DNA of 51,235 nucleotides, from assembly GCA_003598085.1 (NCBI GenBank), contig QZKU01000099.1:1-51235 (forward strand), given 5' to 3'. The notes under the pieces are model-generated. The model ran no database searches and was not told the origin of the DNA. It saw nothing but the letters and a program-made list of their open reading frames with translations. Below, one piece after another: positions 34,749 to 42,296 of this stretch. The position numbers were made by a program, and so were the translations under genes. The stretch is from Candidatus Abyssobacteria bacterium SURF_5. GTDB lineage: Bacteria > Abyssobacteria > SURF-5. Positions within the stretch are counted from its first letter, which is position 1. Every line of letters starts with the position of its first letter.

Positions 34749-36435
34749 CGATCTCCTTCAGCATTCTGTATAAATCCTCATAATCGGCATCGGTGGTGGG
34801 CAAAAATCCGCTGGCTCCACCCAGTGAGGAAAGCGCAACTCTGCCTTCCGCATCCTGAGGCATCGCAGCAAGAAACTCCCCGATCGTTGCGCCCACATCA
34901 AATTTGGCGGGAAGATCCGATTGAATCTTGCCTTCTTTCCCAAGCGATGAATGACAATCGAAACACGGCAGATTCAGATTCTTACGGACAACAAACGCGT
35001 TGTTCGGAACGGGCGGCGATTTCTCCAGAATATGAAATGCCGATTCAAGTTCAGGATTCTCCTTCATGAACATGCGAAGAATCAGGTCTTTTGCCGCTCC
35101 GACGTCTGCCTCACGATGCAGAACCGCCAGGATGACGTCGTCATGAGTGCCGACAAAATTGGCCTGAGAAAAGTACGCCCGGTAATCCTGTATCCCCTGT
35201 TGCTTGAAATGGTAAAGCGGGAACACGTATCCGGCCGTCGTCGTCCTGCCGGCCATGACGAGACGCTTCCCGCGCATCTGCGCAAGGTTCTTGATCCCGC
35301 TGTCGGCCCTGACAAAAATCAGGCCGCGATACATGGAAATCCCGTGATAATCCGGGCGCGCAATAACGTCCACAACGTCGCTTACTGTCGTATAGGCGTA
35401 GCTGCCCAGAAAAGCGGCGTTTATCGAACCGTCTGCGAGTGCGCGGCAGACTTCAATATACGCCGAGAACAGCTTGAGCTTGACCGAAAAGCGCTCTCCC
35501 AGCTTGTGAGACAGATAATCCGCCAGCGGCTGGTATCTCTGATTTTGCACCATCACGTCCTGCTCGGGCACGATGCCGATCAGAATCTCGTAGCGCTGCG
35601 GAATATACCCGGAATTTTCGATGATGCGAGAGCCGGCATCGGAAAAAATGAAGTTGACAAACCGCATGGTGGCCACTTTCGGGTGAGGTCCGAGGACTAG
35701 TCCGAACGGCCGCAGAAACTTGTAACTGCCGTCCTTTACGTTCGATCTTGTCGGTTTTACGCCGTTCACGGAGAGAATGTTTACCCTGGGTCTTTCTGAA
35801 ACAATCTCGCCAAGCGAAGTATACCCGATCGAATTCGCGATCCATTCGATGGAATCGGTTACCTGCCACGGGCGCTCCACCACGACCGCCTCGGAAGTAA
35901 CAAGCGCGTCTTCCGGCAGATAATGTTTCCGGAATGCCAGCTTCGCCGAGCTGAGTTCCGGACGATCAATCACCACAATCTTCGCGTCCGGACCTCCCAC
36001 CTCCGACCAATTCGACATCTTTCCGGTATAGATATCCCTGATCTGATCGATACTCAAATTGACGATGTCAAGATTTGGATTAACCGCAAAGACCAGACCG
36101 TCACGAGCCAAATGGAGATAGCGCAATGGGTTCACTTTTTCATCGGGCATCCGCTCCCGCGAGATGGCTCCGATATCATATTCCTCCTCCGTTGTCCCCA
36201 CAATCGCGACGTCAGAATGGGAATCGGGCAGAAAGACAACCTCTATTTCCTTTTCCCTTTTCATGAATTCGCCTGCCAAAATCTTCAGCAGCGGCATGAC
36301 AGCGGCAGAGCCTGAGACGAATACTTTTTTGTCGCGAACGGCGAGTGATCGGGCGGATGGTTCCTTTTCAGAGCACGATAGTAACGATGCCGATACAAGC
36401 GCTACCACAGCGGGAATGCAGAACGTCCACTTCAA
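34702..36435 (-). CDS. Tandem PstS-like/PhnD-like binding lipoprotein with CXXCH haem-type motif
   Basis: 577-aa lipoprotein. The start is TTG at 36435: AAGGAGA lies 6 nt upstream and the promoter is just beyond it; a longer frame to 36576 begins upstream of that promoter. Signal peptide with lipobox SLLSC (Cys21). Residues about 37-280 are a PstS-type phosphate-binding domain (SGSAAVMPLLKIL, YDIGAISRER, NPNLDIVNLSIDQIRDIYTG). Residues about 283-577 are a PhnD-type phosphonate/phosphite-binding domain (GIVPEQDVMVQNQRYQPLADYL, FLGSYAYT, SGFLPTTDADYEDL). An insertion of about 25 residues carries CFDCH (491-495), a c-type haem attachment motif. It heads a kinase/regulator cassette, so a sensory rather than transport role is inferred. 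Confidence 0.85.
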   Translation of the reverse strand: MKWTFCIPAVVALVSASLLSCSEKEPSARSLAVRDKKVFVSGSAAVMPLLKILAGEFMKREKEIEVVFLPDSHSDVAIVGTTEEEYDIGAISRERMPDEKVNPLRYLHLARDGLVFAVNPNLDIVNLSIDQIRDIYTGKMSNWSEVGGPDAKIVVIDRPELSSAKLAFRKHYLPEDALVTSEAVVVERPWQVTDSIEWIANSIGYTSLGEIVSERPRVNILSVNGVKPTRSNVKDGSYKFLRPFGLVLGPHPKVATMRFVNFIFSDAGSRIIENSGYIPQRYEILIGIVPEQDVMVQNQRYQPLADYLSHKLGERFSVKLKLFSAYIEVCRALADGSINAAFLGSYAYTTVSDVVDVIARPDYHGISMYRGLIFVRADSGIKNLAQMRGKRLVMAGRTTTAGYVFPLYHFKQQGIQDYRAYFSQANFVGTHDDVILAVLHREADVGAAKDLILRMFMKENPELESAFHILEKSPPVPNNAFVVRKNLNLPCFDCHSSLGKEGKIQSDLPAKFDVGATIGEFLAAMPQDAEGRVALSSLGGASGFLPTTDADYEDLYRMLKEIGVDPKSALSANEVVE

Positions 36436-36736
36436 ATAATTCTCCTTGCTCGACAGATGCCTGAATTTTGTCGTTTCATTATACCATATGGGCAGAGAGT
36501 TCCAAAAGAAGGGACATTGTGCGAAAGGATACCATTTGCCGGCGTGATAAATGAAGGGCATGAGCAACAAAGACAACCATCGTCATCTTGCTCGTTGAAG
36601 TGCGCCCGCTTCAGTGCTGAACTCTTAAACTGCTTCAATCCTGAAAAAGCTCGCAGAATTCAGCTATTGCGACCCTGAATCTTATCGGATAATTAAGGAG
36701 CTTCGTTTCTCGGAGGGGATTTCTCAATGCGTCGCC
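36436..36736. other. Non-coding region between Lon-like gene and binding lipoprotein gene
   Basis: 301 bp with no convincing gene. It contains the promoter of the signalling cassette (separate entry). A weak ATTCAG/CTGAAT inverted repeat near 36655-36682 lacks a T-tract. No 11-nt TTAAC-type repeats are visible, so the cassette does not look PhoB-controlled. Confidence 0.5.
36478..36505 (-). promoter_or_regulatory. Promoter of the binding lipoprotein/kinase/NtrC cassette
   Basis: On the minus strand, -35 TTGGAA (36500-36505), 16-bp spacer, perfect -10 TATAAT (36478-36483). Transcription would start near 36471, 36 nt before the TTG start at 36435. This supports the TTG as the true start. Confidence 0.7.
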
Positions 36737-39193
36737 TCAATTCTTATTATTGGCGACTTTCGTCTCACCGTCGCCGTAGTACTCCTTCAGCCCTCTGCTC
36801 AAAATTTCCAATCGGTCTACTACAAGACGATTCAGCGTCCCCTTCGGGTATTTCCCTGTCTTCGTCCGCGTCCCGCACTTCATGCCGGTCAAGAGCTCCA
36901 ACCCCTCGTCAACGGTGTTGACGGAAAAGATGTGGAATTTTCCTTTACGGACCGCTTCGACTATCTCTTCATTCAACATCAAATCGTCCACGTTCATTCG
37001 CGGTATGAGAACGCCTTCATTCCCCTTAAGGCCTCTCGTCTTGCAGATCTTGAAAAACCCCTCGATTTTTTCGTTCACGCCGCCGATCGGCTGTACGTTC
37101 CCTTTCTGGTCTATTGAACCGGTTACCGCAAGATTCTGTCTGATGGGCACTTGCGCAACGCTCGAAATGAGCACGTACAGTTCGGCCGTAGACGCGCTGT
37201 CGCCGTCAACCTCTGCATACGATTGCTCGAAGCAGATGCTCGCGCTGAGAGTCAGCGGCTTGTCCTGCGCGTACTTGCCGCGCAGGTACCCGCTCATGAT
37301 GAGCATTCCCTTGTCATGCGTGCTTCCGCTTAACTTGGACTCGCGTTCGATGTTTACGATCCCGGCGCGGCCCATCGACGTCTCAGCCGTAATTCGTACC
37401 GGCTTCCCAAACACGTGGTCGCCCGTATGATAAACCGCAAGGCCGTTGATCTGCCCGATCTTGCTGCCGGCAGTGTCAATGCGGATGCGGCCGTCATCCA
37501 CATATTCCTTTATTATCAATTCAAGTTGACTCACTCGCTCGATGCGATCCTTGATTGCTTGCTGGACATGCTTCGAGCTTATGCATGCGACCTTTTCCTT
37601 TTGCCCGAGATAGCTCGCCTCACGAATCACATCGGCTACCTCGCTAAAGCGGGTGGTTATCTTTTTCTGCCTGCCCGCCTCCTCCACACCAAATTCGATT
37701 ACGGCGGCGGCGCCCGTCGGATCAAGATGAAGCAGTCCCTCACGGTTGCAGAGGCTGTTCATGAAGTTCAAGTAATCCCGTATATGCTTCTGACTGTTCT
37801 CCATGTCCGGCACAAAGTCCGATTTCACCTTGAAGACTTTGCGGAAATCTTCATCGTATCCGTGCAGCATCCGATACAGGTAGTAATCGCCTACCATTAC
37901 CACTTTGAGATTTATGTTAATCGGCTCAGGCTTCATTCCCGAAACGGAAAAGAACGGGAACATCCCGGTCGTCGGAATCTCGACCACTTTGTTTATAAGC
38001 GCCCGTTTCAGGGTCTTCCAGACATACGGCTCGGTAAGAGCGTCCATCGCATTAAAGACGAGGTAACCCCCGTCGGCGCGCAAAATGGAGCCGGCTTTGA
38101 TCCTCATATGATTGGTCTCGGGCTCGCCGCTGCGAGAAAAGGAAGTCTCCACCGTTCCGAAAAGATTGTGGAACGTCGGTGAATTCTCAATCACGATCGG
38201 AACCCGCTTCGTTTCAGAATTATCCACGATCACATTGACCTGGTACTCCAGAAACGAGTCCTCGATCCGAATCGTCGGCAGGCCGGGCGCAGGCGCATAC
38301 TCGACCGGACCGCGCTTGAACCGGTCGATATCCAAAAGCACATTGTCTTTCACCTGTTCAAGGAAATCAAGAATCTCCTCGTTTTCCCCATATTTCACCT
38401 TCAGGCTCTCTATGAAACCGTCAACCACAAACAGCGCGAAATCGCGGTCAAGTTTTTCCAATTTCTCCTTCACCTCTCGCTCAATCGCGGCGGCGGCCTT
38501 TAGTATCTCCTGCAATTGCTTGTCGTACTCGATATACTTCTTCTTGAATTCCTCGAGATCAACTCCCGTTATCTTGCCCGCATTGACTAGTGCAACATAT
38601 TCTTCAACCGGAATAGGCTTCCCCTCGACCAGCGGCGCAATCCCCGATTTGGTCAGAGTGCCCACCTTCATCTGAATAAGAGCCAGGTTTTCCTGATTCA
38701 GTTTTTCCTGGAACGGCTGAAAAATATCTTCTTCTGATGCGCGCAATCGACTCACAATCTCCTCGCGACTCTCCTGGTAGTTCTCACTTTCAAATACCTT
38801 CGGTATATTCGACGTCAGAGAATCGATCAGGTCTTCCATATCTTTTCTGAATCGCTTCCCGAAGCCGGCGCGAAGCTCGATAATTCGCGGCATATCAGGC
38901 ATTTTGAAATTATGCACAAAACATTTATCGTTGGGCACGCCGTTCTTGACCTTGAGCTTTTCAAGAATGAACTTCACGGTCGTCATCTTGCCCGTTCCGC
39001 TTAATCCCGCAACATACACGTTAAAGCCGGGACTGCCGATGGCAAGGCCGGTTTCCATTGCCTTCAATGCCTTTCCCTGACCGATTATCTCCATTTTCTC
39101 TTTGATATCTGCGGTGGTCTTGAATTTAAACAAGGCCGGATCGCACTTCCACCGCAACTGTTCGGGTTTCAATTCCAGGTTCTTTATTGGCAT
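36737..39193 (-). CDS. Lon-family ATP-dependent protease with AAA_32-type ATPase
   Basis: An 818-aa Lon-like protease distinct from classical LonA. The N-terminal ATPase has Walker A GLSGTGKM (63-70) and a long insertion (about 95-250, coiled-coil rich). The C-terminal Lon protease domain has the Ser/Lys dyad: Ser666 in DGDSAS and Lys709 in GVNEKIEGF, 43 residues apart as in E. coli Lon (679/722). ATG 39193 (MPIKNLELKPEQLRW) is chosen with GGAAGGGA upstream; in-frame starts at 39220 and 39241 are weaker. It has its own promoter and probably acts in protein quality control. Confidence 0.92.
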   Translation of the reverse strand: MPIKNLELKPEQLRWKCDPALFKFKTTADIKEKMEIIGQGKALKAMETGLAIGSPGFNVYVAGLSGTGKMTTVKFILEKLKVKNGVPNDKCFVHNFKMPDMPRIIELRAGFGKRFRKDMEDLIDSLTSNIPKVFESENYQESREEIVSRLRASEEDIFQPFQEKLNQENLALIQMKVGTLTKSGIAPLVEGKPIPVEEYVALVNAGKITGVDLEEFKKKYIEYDKQLQEILKAAAAIEREVKEKLEKLDRDFALFVVDGFIESLKVKYGENEEILDFLEQVKDNVLLDIDRFKRGPVEYAPAPGLPTIRIEDSFLEYQVNVIVDNSETKRVPIVIENSPTFHNLFGTVETSFSRSGEPETNHMRIKAGSILRADGGYLVFNAMDALTEPYVWKTLKRALINKVVEIPTTGMFPFFSVSGMKPEPININLKVVMVGDYYLYRMLHGYDEDFRKVFKVKSDFVPDMENSQKHIRDYLNFMNSLCNREGLLHLDPTGAAAVIEFGVEEAGRQKKITTRFSEVADVIREASYLGQKEKVACISSKHVQQAIKDRIERVSQLELIIKEYVDDGRIRIDTAGSKIGQINGLAVYHTGDHVFGKPVRITAETSMGRAGIVNIERESKLSGSTHDKGMLIMSGYLRGKYAQDKPLTLSASICFEQSYAEVDGDSASTAELYVLISSVAQVPIRQNLAVTGSIDQKGNVQPIGGVNEKIEGFFKICKTRGLKGNEGVLIPRMNVDDLMLNEEIVEAVRKGKFHIFSVNTVDEGLELLTGMKCGTRTKTGKYPKGTLNRLVVDRLEILSRGLKEYYGDGETKVANNKN

Positions 39194-39255
39194 CGTCCGA
39201 TATATCCCTTCCTTCTCCATATAAAAGCATGGGTAACTCACCCCGGGTGACGTTC

Positions 39256-39285
39256 ATTCTACTCAAACCATTCAGACAGAGTCAA
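39256..39285 (-). promoter_or_regulatory. Promoter of Lon-like protease gene
   Basis: Minus strand: -35 TTGACT (39280-39285), 18-bp spacer, -10 TAGAAT (39256-39261); each matches consensus at 5 of 6. The start would be near 39249. No heat-shock sigma32-type hexamers were noticed. Confidence 0.6.
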
Positions 39286-39323
39286 GTTACAACCAAAGTG
39301 AACAGTGGACTTTACCATCACCG

Positions 39324-40739
39324 TCATCCGCGTGCCCTTCGATGCTTGCCGTACAACACAAGCGCATTCATCGCGCGGGCGCAAGTCTCAGGCGACTCGA
39401 AGAACGGGATGTTGCCCCTCTTCAGAATCTCGAATGTTGCGGTGCTCTTGTATTCCCGCATGGCAAATGCGAGCACCGGCTTCTTGTGTTTTGCCGGAAT
39501 CTCCGCAATCATGGCGCAGCCGTCGACAAGCGATTTCATCACGTCGACCGGCGTCGTCCGGTGAATCCCGCCGTAGGGAGGCATGATGATCAAGCCGTCA
39601 ATATAATCCTGTTTCGCAAGCACCTCGATCGCAGCGGCATAATCCAGGTGACTCTTCCGCGCAATCAGGTCAACCGGATTCAGGAGCGGAGGCGAAAATT
39701 CGCGTACATGCTTGCGCAGTTCCTGCTGAGTCTCAGAGTGCAGGACCGGCACTTCCAATCCCATCTTCGCGCACGCTTCGGAAGTCACCACGCAAAAACC
39801 GCCTCCTCCGGATGCAATAGCAACCCGATTCCCCCGCGGAAGCGGCTGGTTTCCAAGCGCTTCCGCATAATCAAACATTTCCAGCATGTTCTCGCAAATG
39901 ATGACGCCCGCCTGCCGGCATGCAGCATCGAATATGTCGGCGCTGCCGGTCAAAGAAGCAGTGTGACTTGCCGCGGCACGCGCGCCCACCGCCGTGCGGC
40001 CTACCTTGTAGACCAGCACCGGCTTGTTTGCAGTTGCCTTGCGGGCGGCCTCCAGAAAACGCTTGCCGTCGCTGACACCTTCCAGGTACAGCGTGATTGC
40101 CTTCGTCTCTTCGTCATCCGCCAGATACTCGAGATAATCGCATACATCCAGGCTCGCCTGATTTCCGGAGCTCACAAACCTGGCGAAGCCGTATCCTTTC
40201 GCCTGCGCAACGTCAAACAGATAATCTCCCATCGTTCCGCTCTGTGATATGAATGCGGTGGGACCGGGCTGTACGATTCCCCAAAAACACAGGTTCAAAC
40301 GCACGGCAGAACTCCAGATGCCATTGCAGTTCGGACCCACGAAGCGAATGCCGCTCTCCATCGAGAGCCGCTTTAATTCCTCCTGCATCTGCCTGCCTTG
40401 GTCACCGATCTCGGCAAAACCCGCAGTAATAATGACAGCGCCGCCCACCTTTTTGCAGACGCACTGCCGGAATACGTCAACCGCCTGCGCCGCGTTCACC
40501 ACAATAACCGCCAAATCGATCTCGGCCGGAACATCCAAAACGCTCTTGTACGCCTTGATCCCGCAGACTTGATCCTCTTTCGGGTTTACCGGATACACCT
40601 CTCCGCGAAATTGGCTCCAGTCGAGCACACTGCGCATTGTGCCGTTGCCCCACCTCTCGGGGTTATTCGATGCGCCGACCACAGCTACCGAGCGCGGACG
40701 AAATATCGGATCCAACTGTCTCTTTATCGCATAGTTCAT
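39324..40739 (-). CDS. CoA-binding acyl-CoA synthetase (NDP-forming) alpha-type subunit
   Basis: The 471-aa protein matches the alpha part of ADP-forming acetyl/acyl-CoA synthetases: an N-terminal Rossmann CoA-binding domain (RPRSVAVVGASNNPERWGN) followed by succinyl-CoA-ligase-like domains with FVGPNCNGIWS, SQSGTMGDYLFDVAQ and the phosphohistidine region AASHTASLTGSADIF. ATG 40739 is preferred (GGAG about 9 nt upstream) over TTG 40754. No ATP-grasp beta subunit is encoded nearby. It could conserve energy from acyl-CoA or activate an organic acid; the substrate is unknown. Confidence 0.87.
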   Translation of the reverse strand: MNYAIKRQLDPIFRPRSVAVVGASNNPERWGNGTMRSVLDWSQFRGEVYPVNPKEDQVCGIKAYKSVLDVPAEIDLAVIVVNAAQAVDVFRQCVCKKVGGAVIITAGFAEIGDQGRQMQEELKRLSMESGIRFVGPNCNGIWSSAVRLNLCFWGIVQPGPTAFISQSGTMGDYLFDVAQAKGYGFARFVSSGNQASLDVCDYLEYLADDEETKAITLYLEGVSDGKRFLEAARKATANKPVLVYKVGRTAVGARAAASHTASLTGSADIFDAACRQAGVIICENMLEMFDYAEALGNQPLPRGNRVAIASGGGGFCVVTSEACAKMGLEVPVLHSETQQELRKHVREFSPPLLNPVDLIARKSHLDYAAAIEVLAKQDYIDGLIIMPPYGGIHRTTPVDVMKSLVDGCAMIAEIPAKHKKPVLAFAMREYKSTATFEILKRGNIPFFESPETCARAMNALVLYGKHRRARG

Positions 40740-40796
40740 GTGCGAGTGCTCCAATCTTTTCTGGGAAATGCGAAAGAAAGGGATTGATCACGCAAT

Positions 40797-40825
40797 ATTT
40801 TAGTTCTCTTACATCCCGACGTCAA
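40797..40825 (-). promoter_or_regulatory. Promoter of acyl-CoA synthetase gene
   Basis: Minus strand: -35 TTGACG (40820-40825), 17-bp spacer, -10 TAAAAT (40797-40802). The start would be near 40790, about 50 nt before the ATG. Confidence 0.6.
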
Positions 40826-40886
40826 GCCTCCACCCACAATCCTGCCGCCCAATGACTCGCAATCCGTGAACCGGCCCGTACAGAGG

Positions 40887-40913
40887 TTGACTTACCCGCG
40901 GAAAGTTGATAAT
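40887..40913 (+). promoter_or_regulatory. Possible promoter of the dicarboxylate symporter gene
   Basis: -35 TTGACT (40887-40892) and -10 GATAAT (40908-40913), with a short 15-bp spacer. The symporter ATG is at 40961. Divergent from the acyl-CoA synthetase promoter. Confidence 0.35.
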
Positions 40914-40960
40914 CTCGAAAAAGAATCCCTTTCGTCCCAAAACCCGCGGAACATCTCGAT

Positions 40961-42250
40961 ATGCAAGAACCCAGAACAGGCACGAGCGGAAAAATACTCG
41001 CCGGCATCGTCATCGGGATGATCGCCGGAGGCATATGCGGATGGTTCTTCGGCGAGCGAATGGAGACCGTCAAGTGGATCGGCGACCTGTTTCTGAACGC
41101 CCTGAAGATGATCATCGTCCCCCTGATCGTGGCGTCGATGATCACCGGCATCGGAAACCTCGGCGATATTCGAAAACTCGGGCGGACGGGCCTCTATACA
41201 TTTGCATATTTTCTCAGTACAACCGGAATCTCCGTGCTTATTGGCCTGATGCTGGTCAATATCTTTACGCCCGGAGCCGGGATGAATTTCGGCGAGACAT
41301 ATGCCCCAACTGCGGTGTTGGAGAAGGATCTTTCCCTGACCGCTGTCCTCATCGGTATGATTCCAGAAAATATTTTCGAGGCCGCCGCCAAAAATGACGT
41401 GCTCCCGCTTATCGTTTTCTCGCTCTTCTTCGGAGCTGTGACAAGTACGCTCGGCGAACGCGGCAAACCTGTTCTCGTTTTTTTTGGGGCCGTTAACGAA
41501 GCCATCATGAAAATGGTGCATATCATCCTGTATTTCGCGCCGATCGGTGTGTTTGCGCTCATCGCCTACCGCCTCGGGAAGGCGGGCGGCGGCGACTTAT
41601 TCTGGGCGGCGCTGGCAAAGTTGTTCTCGTATGCGGGAACAGTCATCCTCGGTTTGTTAATGCACGCACTCCTTGTCCTGCCGTTCCTGCTCTGGCTCCT
41701 TGGCAGGCGGAATCCGGCGCAATATTCCCTTAACATGATGCCCGCGCTAACTACTGCATTTTCGACCGCATCGAGCTCCGCCACGCTCCCGCTGACAATG
41801 GAATGCGTCGAGCACCGAAATGACGTATCCAATGAATCCGCATCGTTTGTTCTTCCCATGGGCGCAACTATTAACATGGACGGCACTGCCCTCTATGAGG
41901 CGGTGGCGGCAATGTTTATCGCGCAAGCCTATGGCGTGACGCTCGGTCTTCCGGAACAGGCAATCATCTTCCTCACCGCAACCCTCGCCGCAATAGGAGC
42001 GGCCGGTATTCCCGAGGCCGGACTCGTGACAATGGTGATTGTACTGAAGTCGGTCGGCCTCCCCCTCGAAGGGATCGGGCTCTTGCTTTCTATAGACTGG
42101 TTTCTCGATCGATGCAGAACCACCGTCAACGTATGGGGCGATGCGGTCGGAGCCGCTGTCGTCGACAGAATCGCCGGAATCGGGAAAAAAGAGCAGATCG
42201 TCCGCCCGGCTGCATCCCTGCCTGTGCAGGAGCACACGATCAAGAGGTGA
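40961..42250 (+). CDS. Dicarboxylate/amino acid:cation symporter (DctA/GltP family)
   Basis: Secondary transporter for C4-dicarboxylates or acidic amino acids with Na+ or H+, 429 aa and eight predicted spans plus two re-entrant loops. Family motifs are intact: STASSSATLPLT (serine-rich loop), NMDGTALYEA, GIPEAGLVTMVIVL, and DRCRTTVNVWGD. The specific substrate cannot be assigned. The next gene begins 22 bp or more downstream on the same strand, so co-transcription is likely. Confidence 0.94.
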   Translation: MQEPRTGTSGKILAGIVIGMIAGGICGWFFGERMETVKWIGDLFLNALKMIIVPLIVASMITGIGNLGDIRKLGRTGLYTFAYFLSTTGISVLIGLMLVNIFTPGAGMNFGETYAPTAVLEKDLSLTAVLIGMIPENIFEAAAKNDVLPLIVFSLFFGAVTSTLGERGKPVLVFFGAVNEAIMKMVHIILYFAPIGVFALIAYRLGKAGGGDLFWAALAKLFSYAGTVILGLLMHALLVLPFLLWLLGRRNPAQYSLNMMPALTTAFSTASSSATLPLTMECVEHRNDVSNESASFVLPMGATINMDGTALYEAVAAMFIAQAYGVTLGLPEQAIIFLTATLAAIGAAGIPEAGLVTMVIVLKSVGLPLEGIGLLLSIDWFLDRCRTTVNVWGDAVGAAVVDRIAGIGKKEQIVRPAASLPVQEHTIKR

Positions 42251-42296
42251 TTCCCCATGAAAAATTCACCACTTGAATCGGAGACGCACGCGAAGT

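Noticed and set aside
36500-36560. Sigma54 -24/-12 promoter upstream of the signalling cassette
   Set aside because: A TGG...GCA-like stretch on the minus strand lacks the TTGC element at the right spacing; the sigma70 hexamers fit better.
36436-36576. Upstream extension of the tandem binding protein to 36576
   Set aside because: It would place the start upstream of a strong promoter and lacks a ribosome site; the TTG at 36435 has AAGGAGA and leads directly into a signal peptide.
36655-36682. Inverted repeat ATTCAG/CTGAAT downstream of the Lon-like gene as terminator
   Set aside because: Six-base AT-rich stem with no T-tract; too weak.
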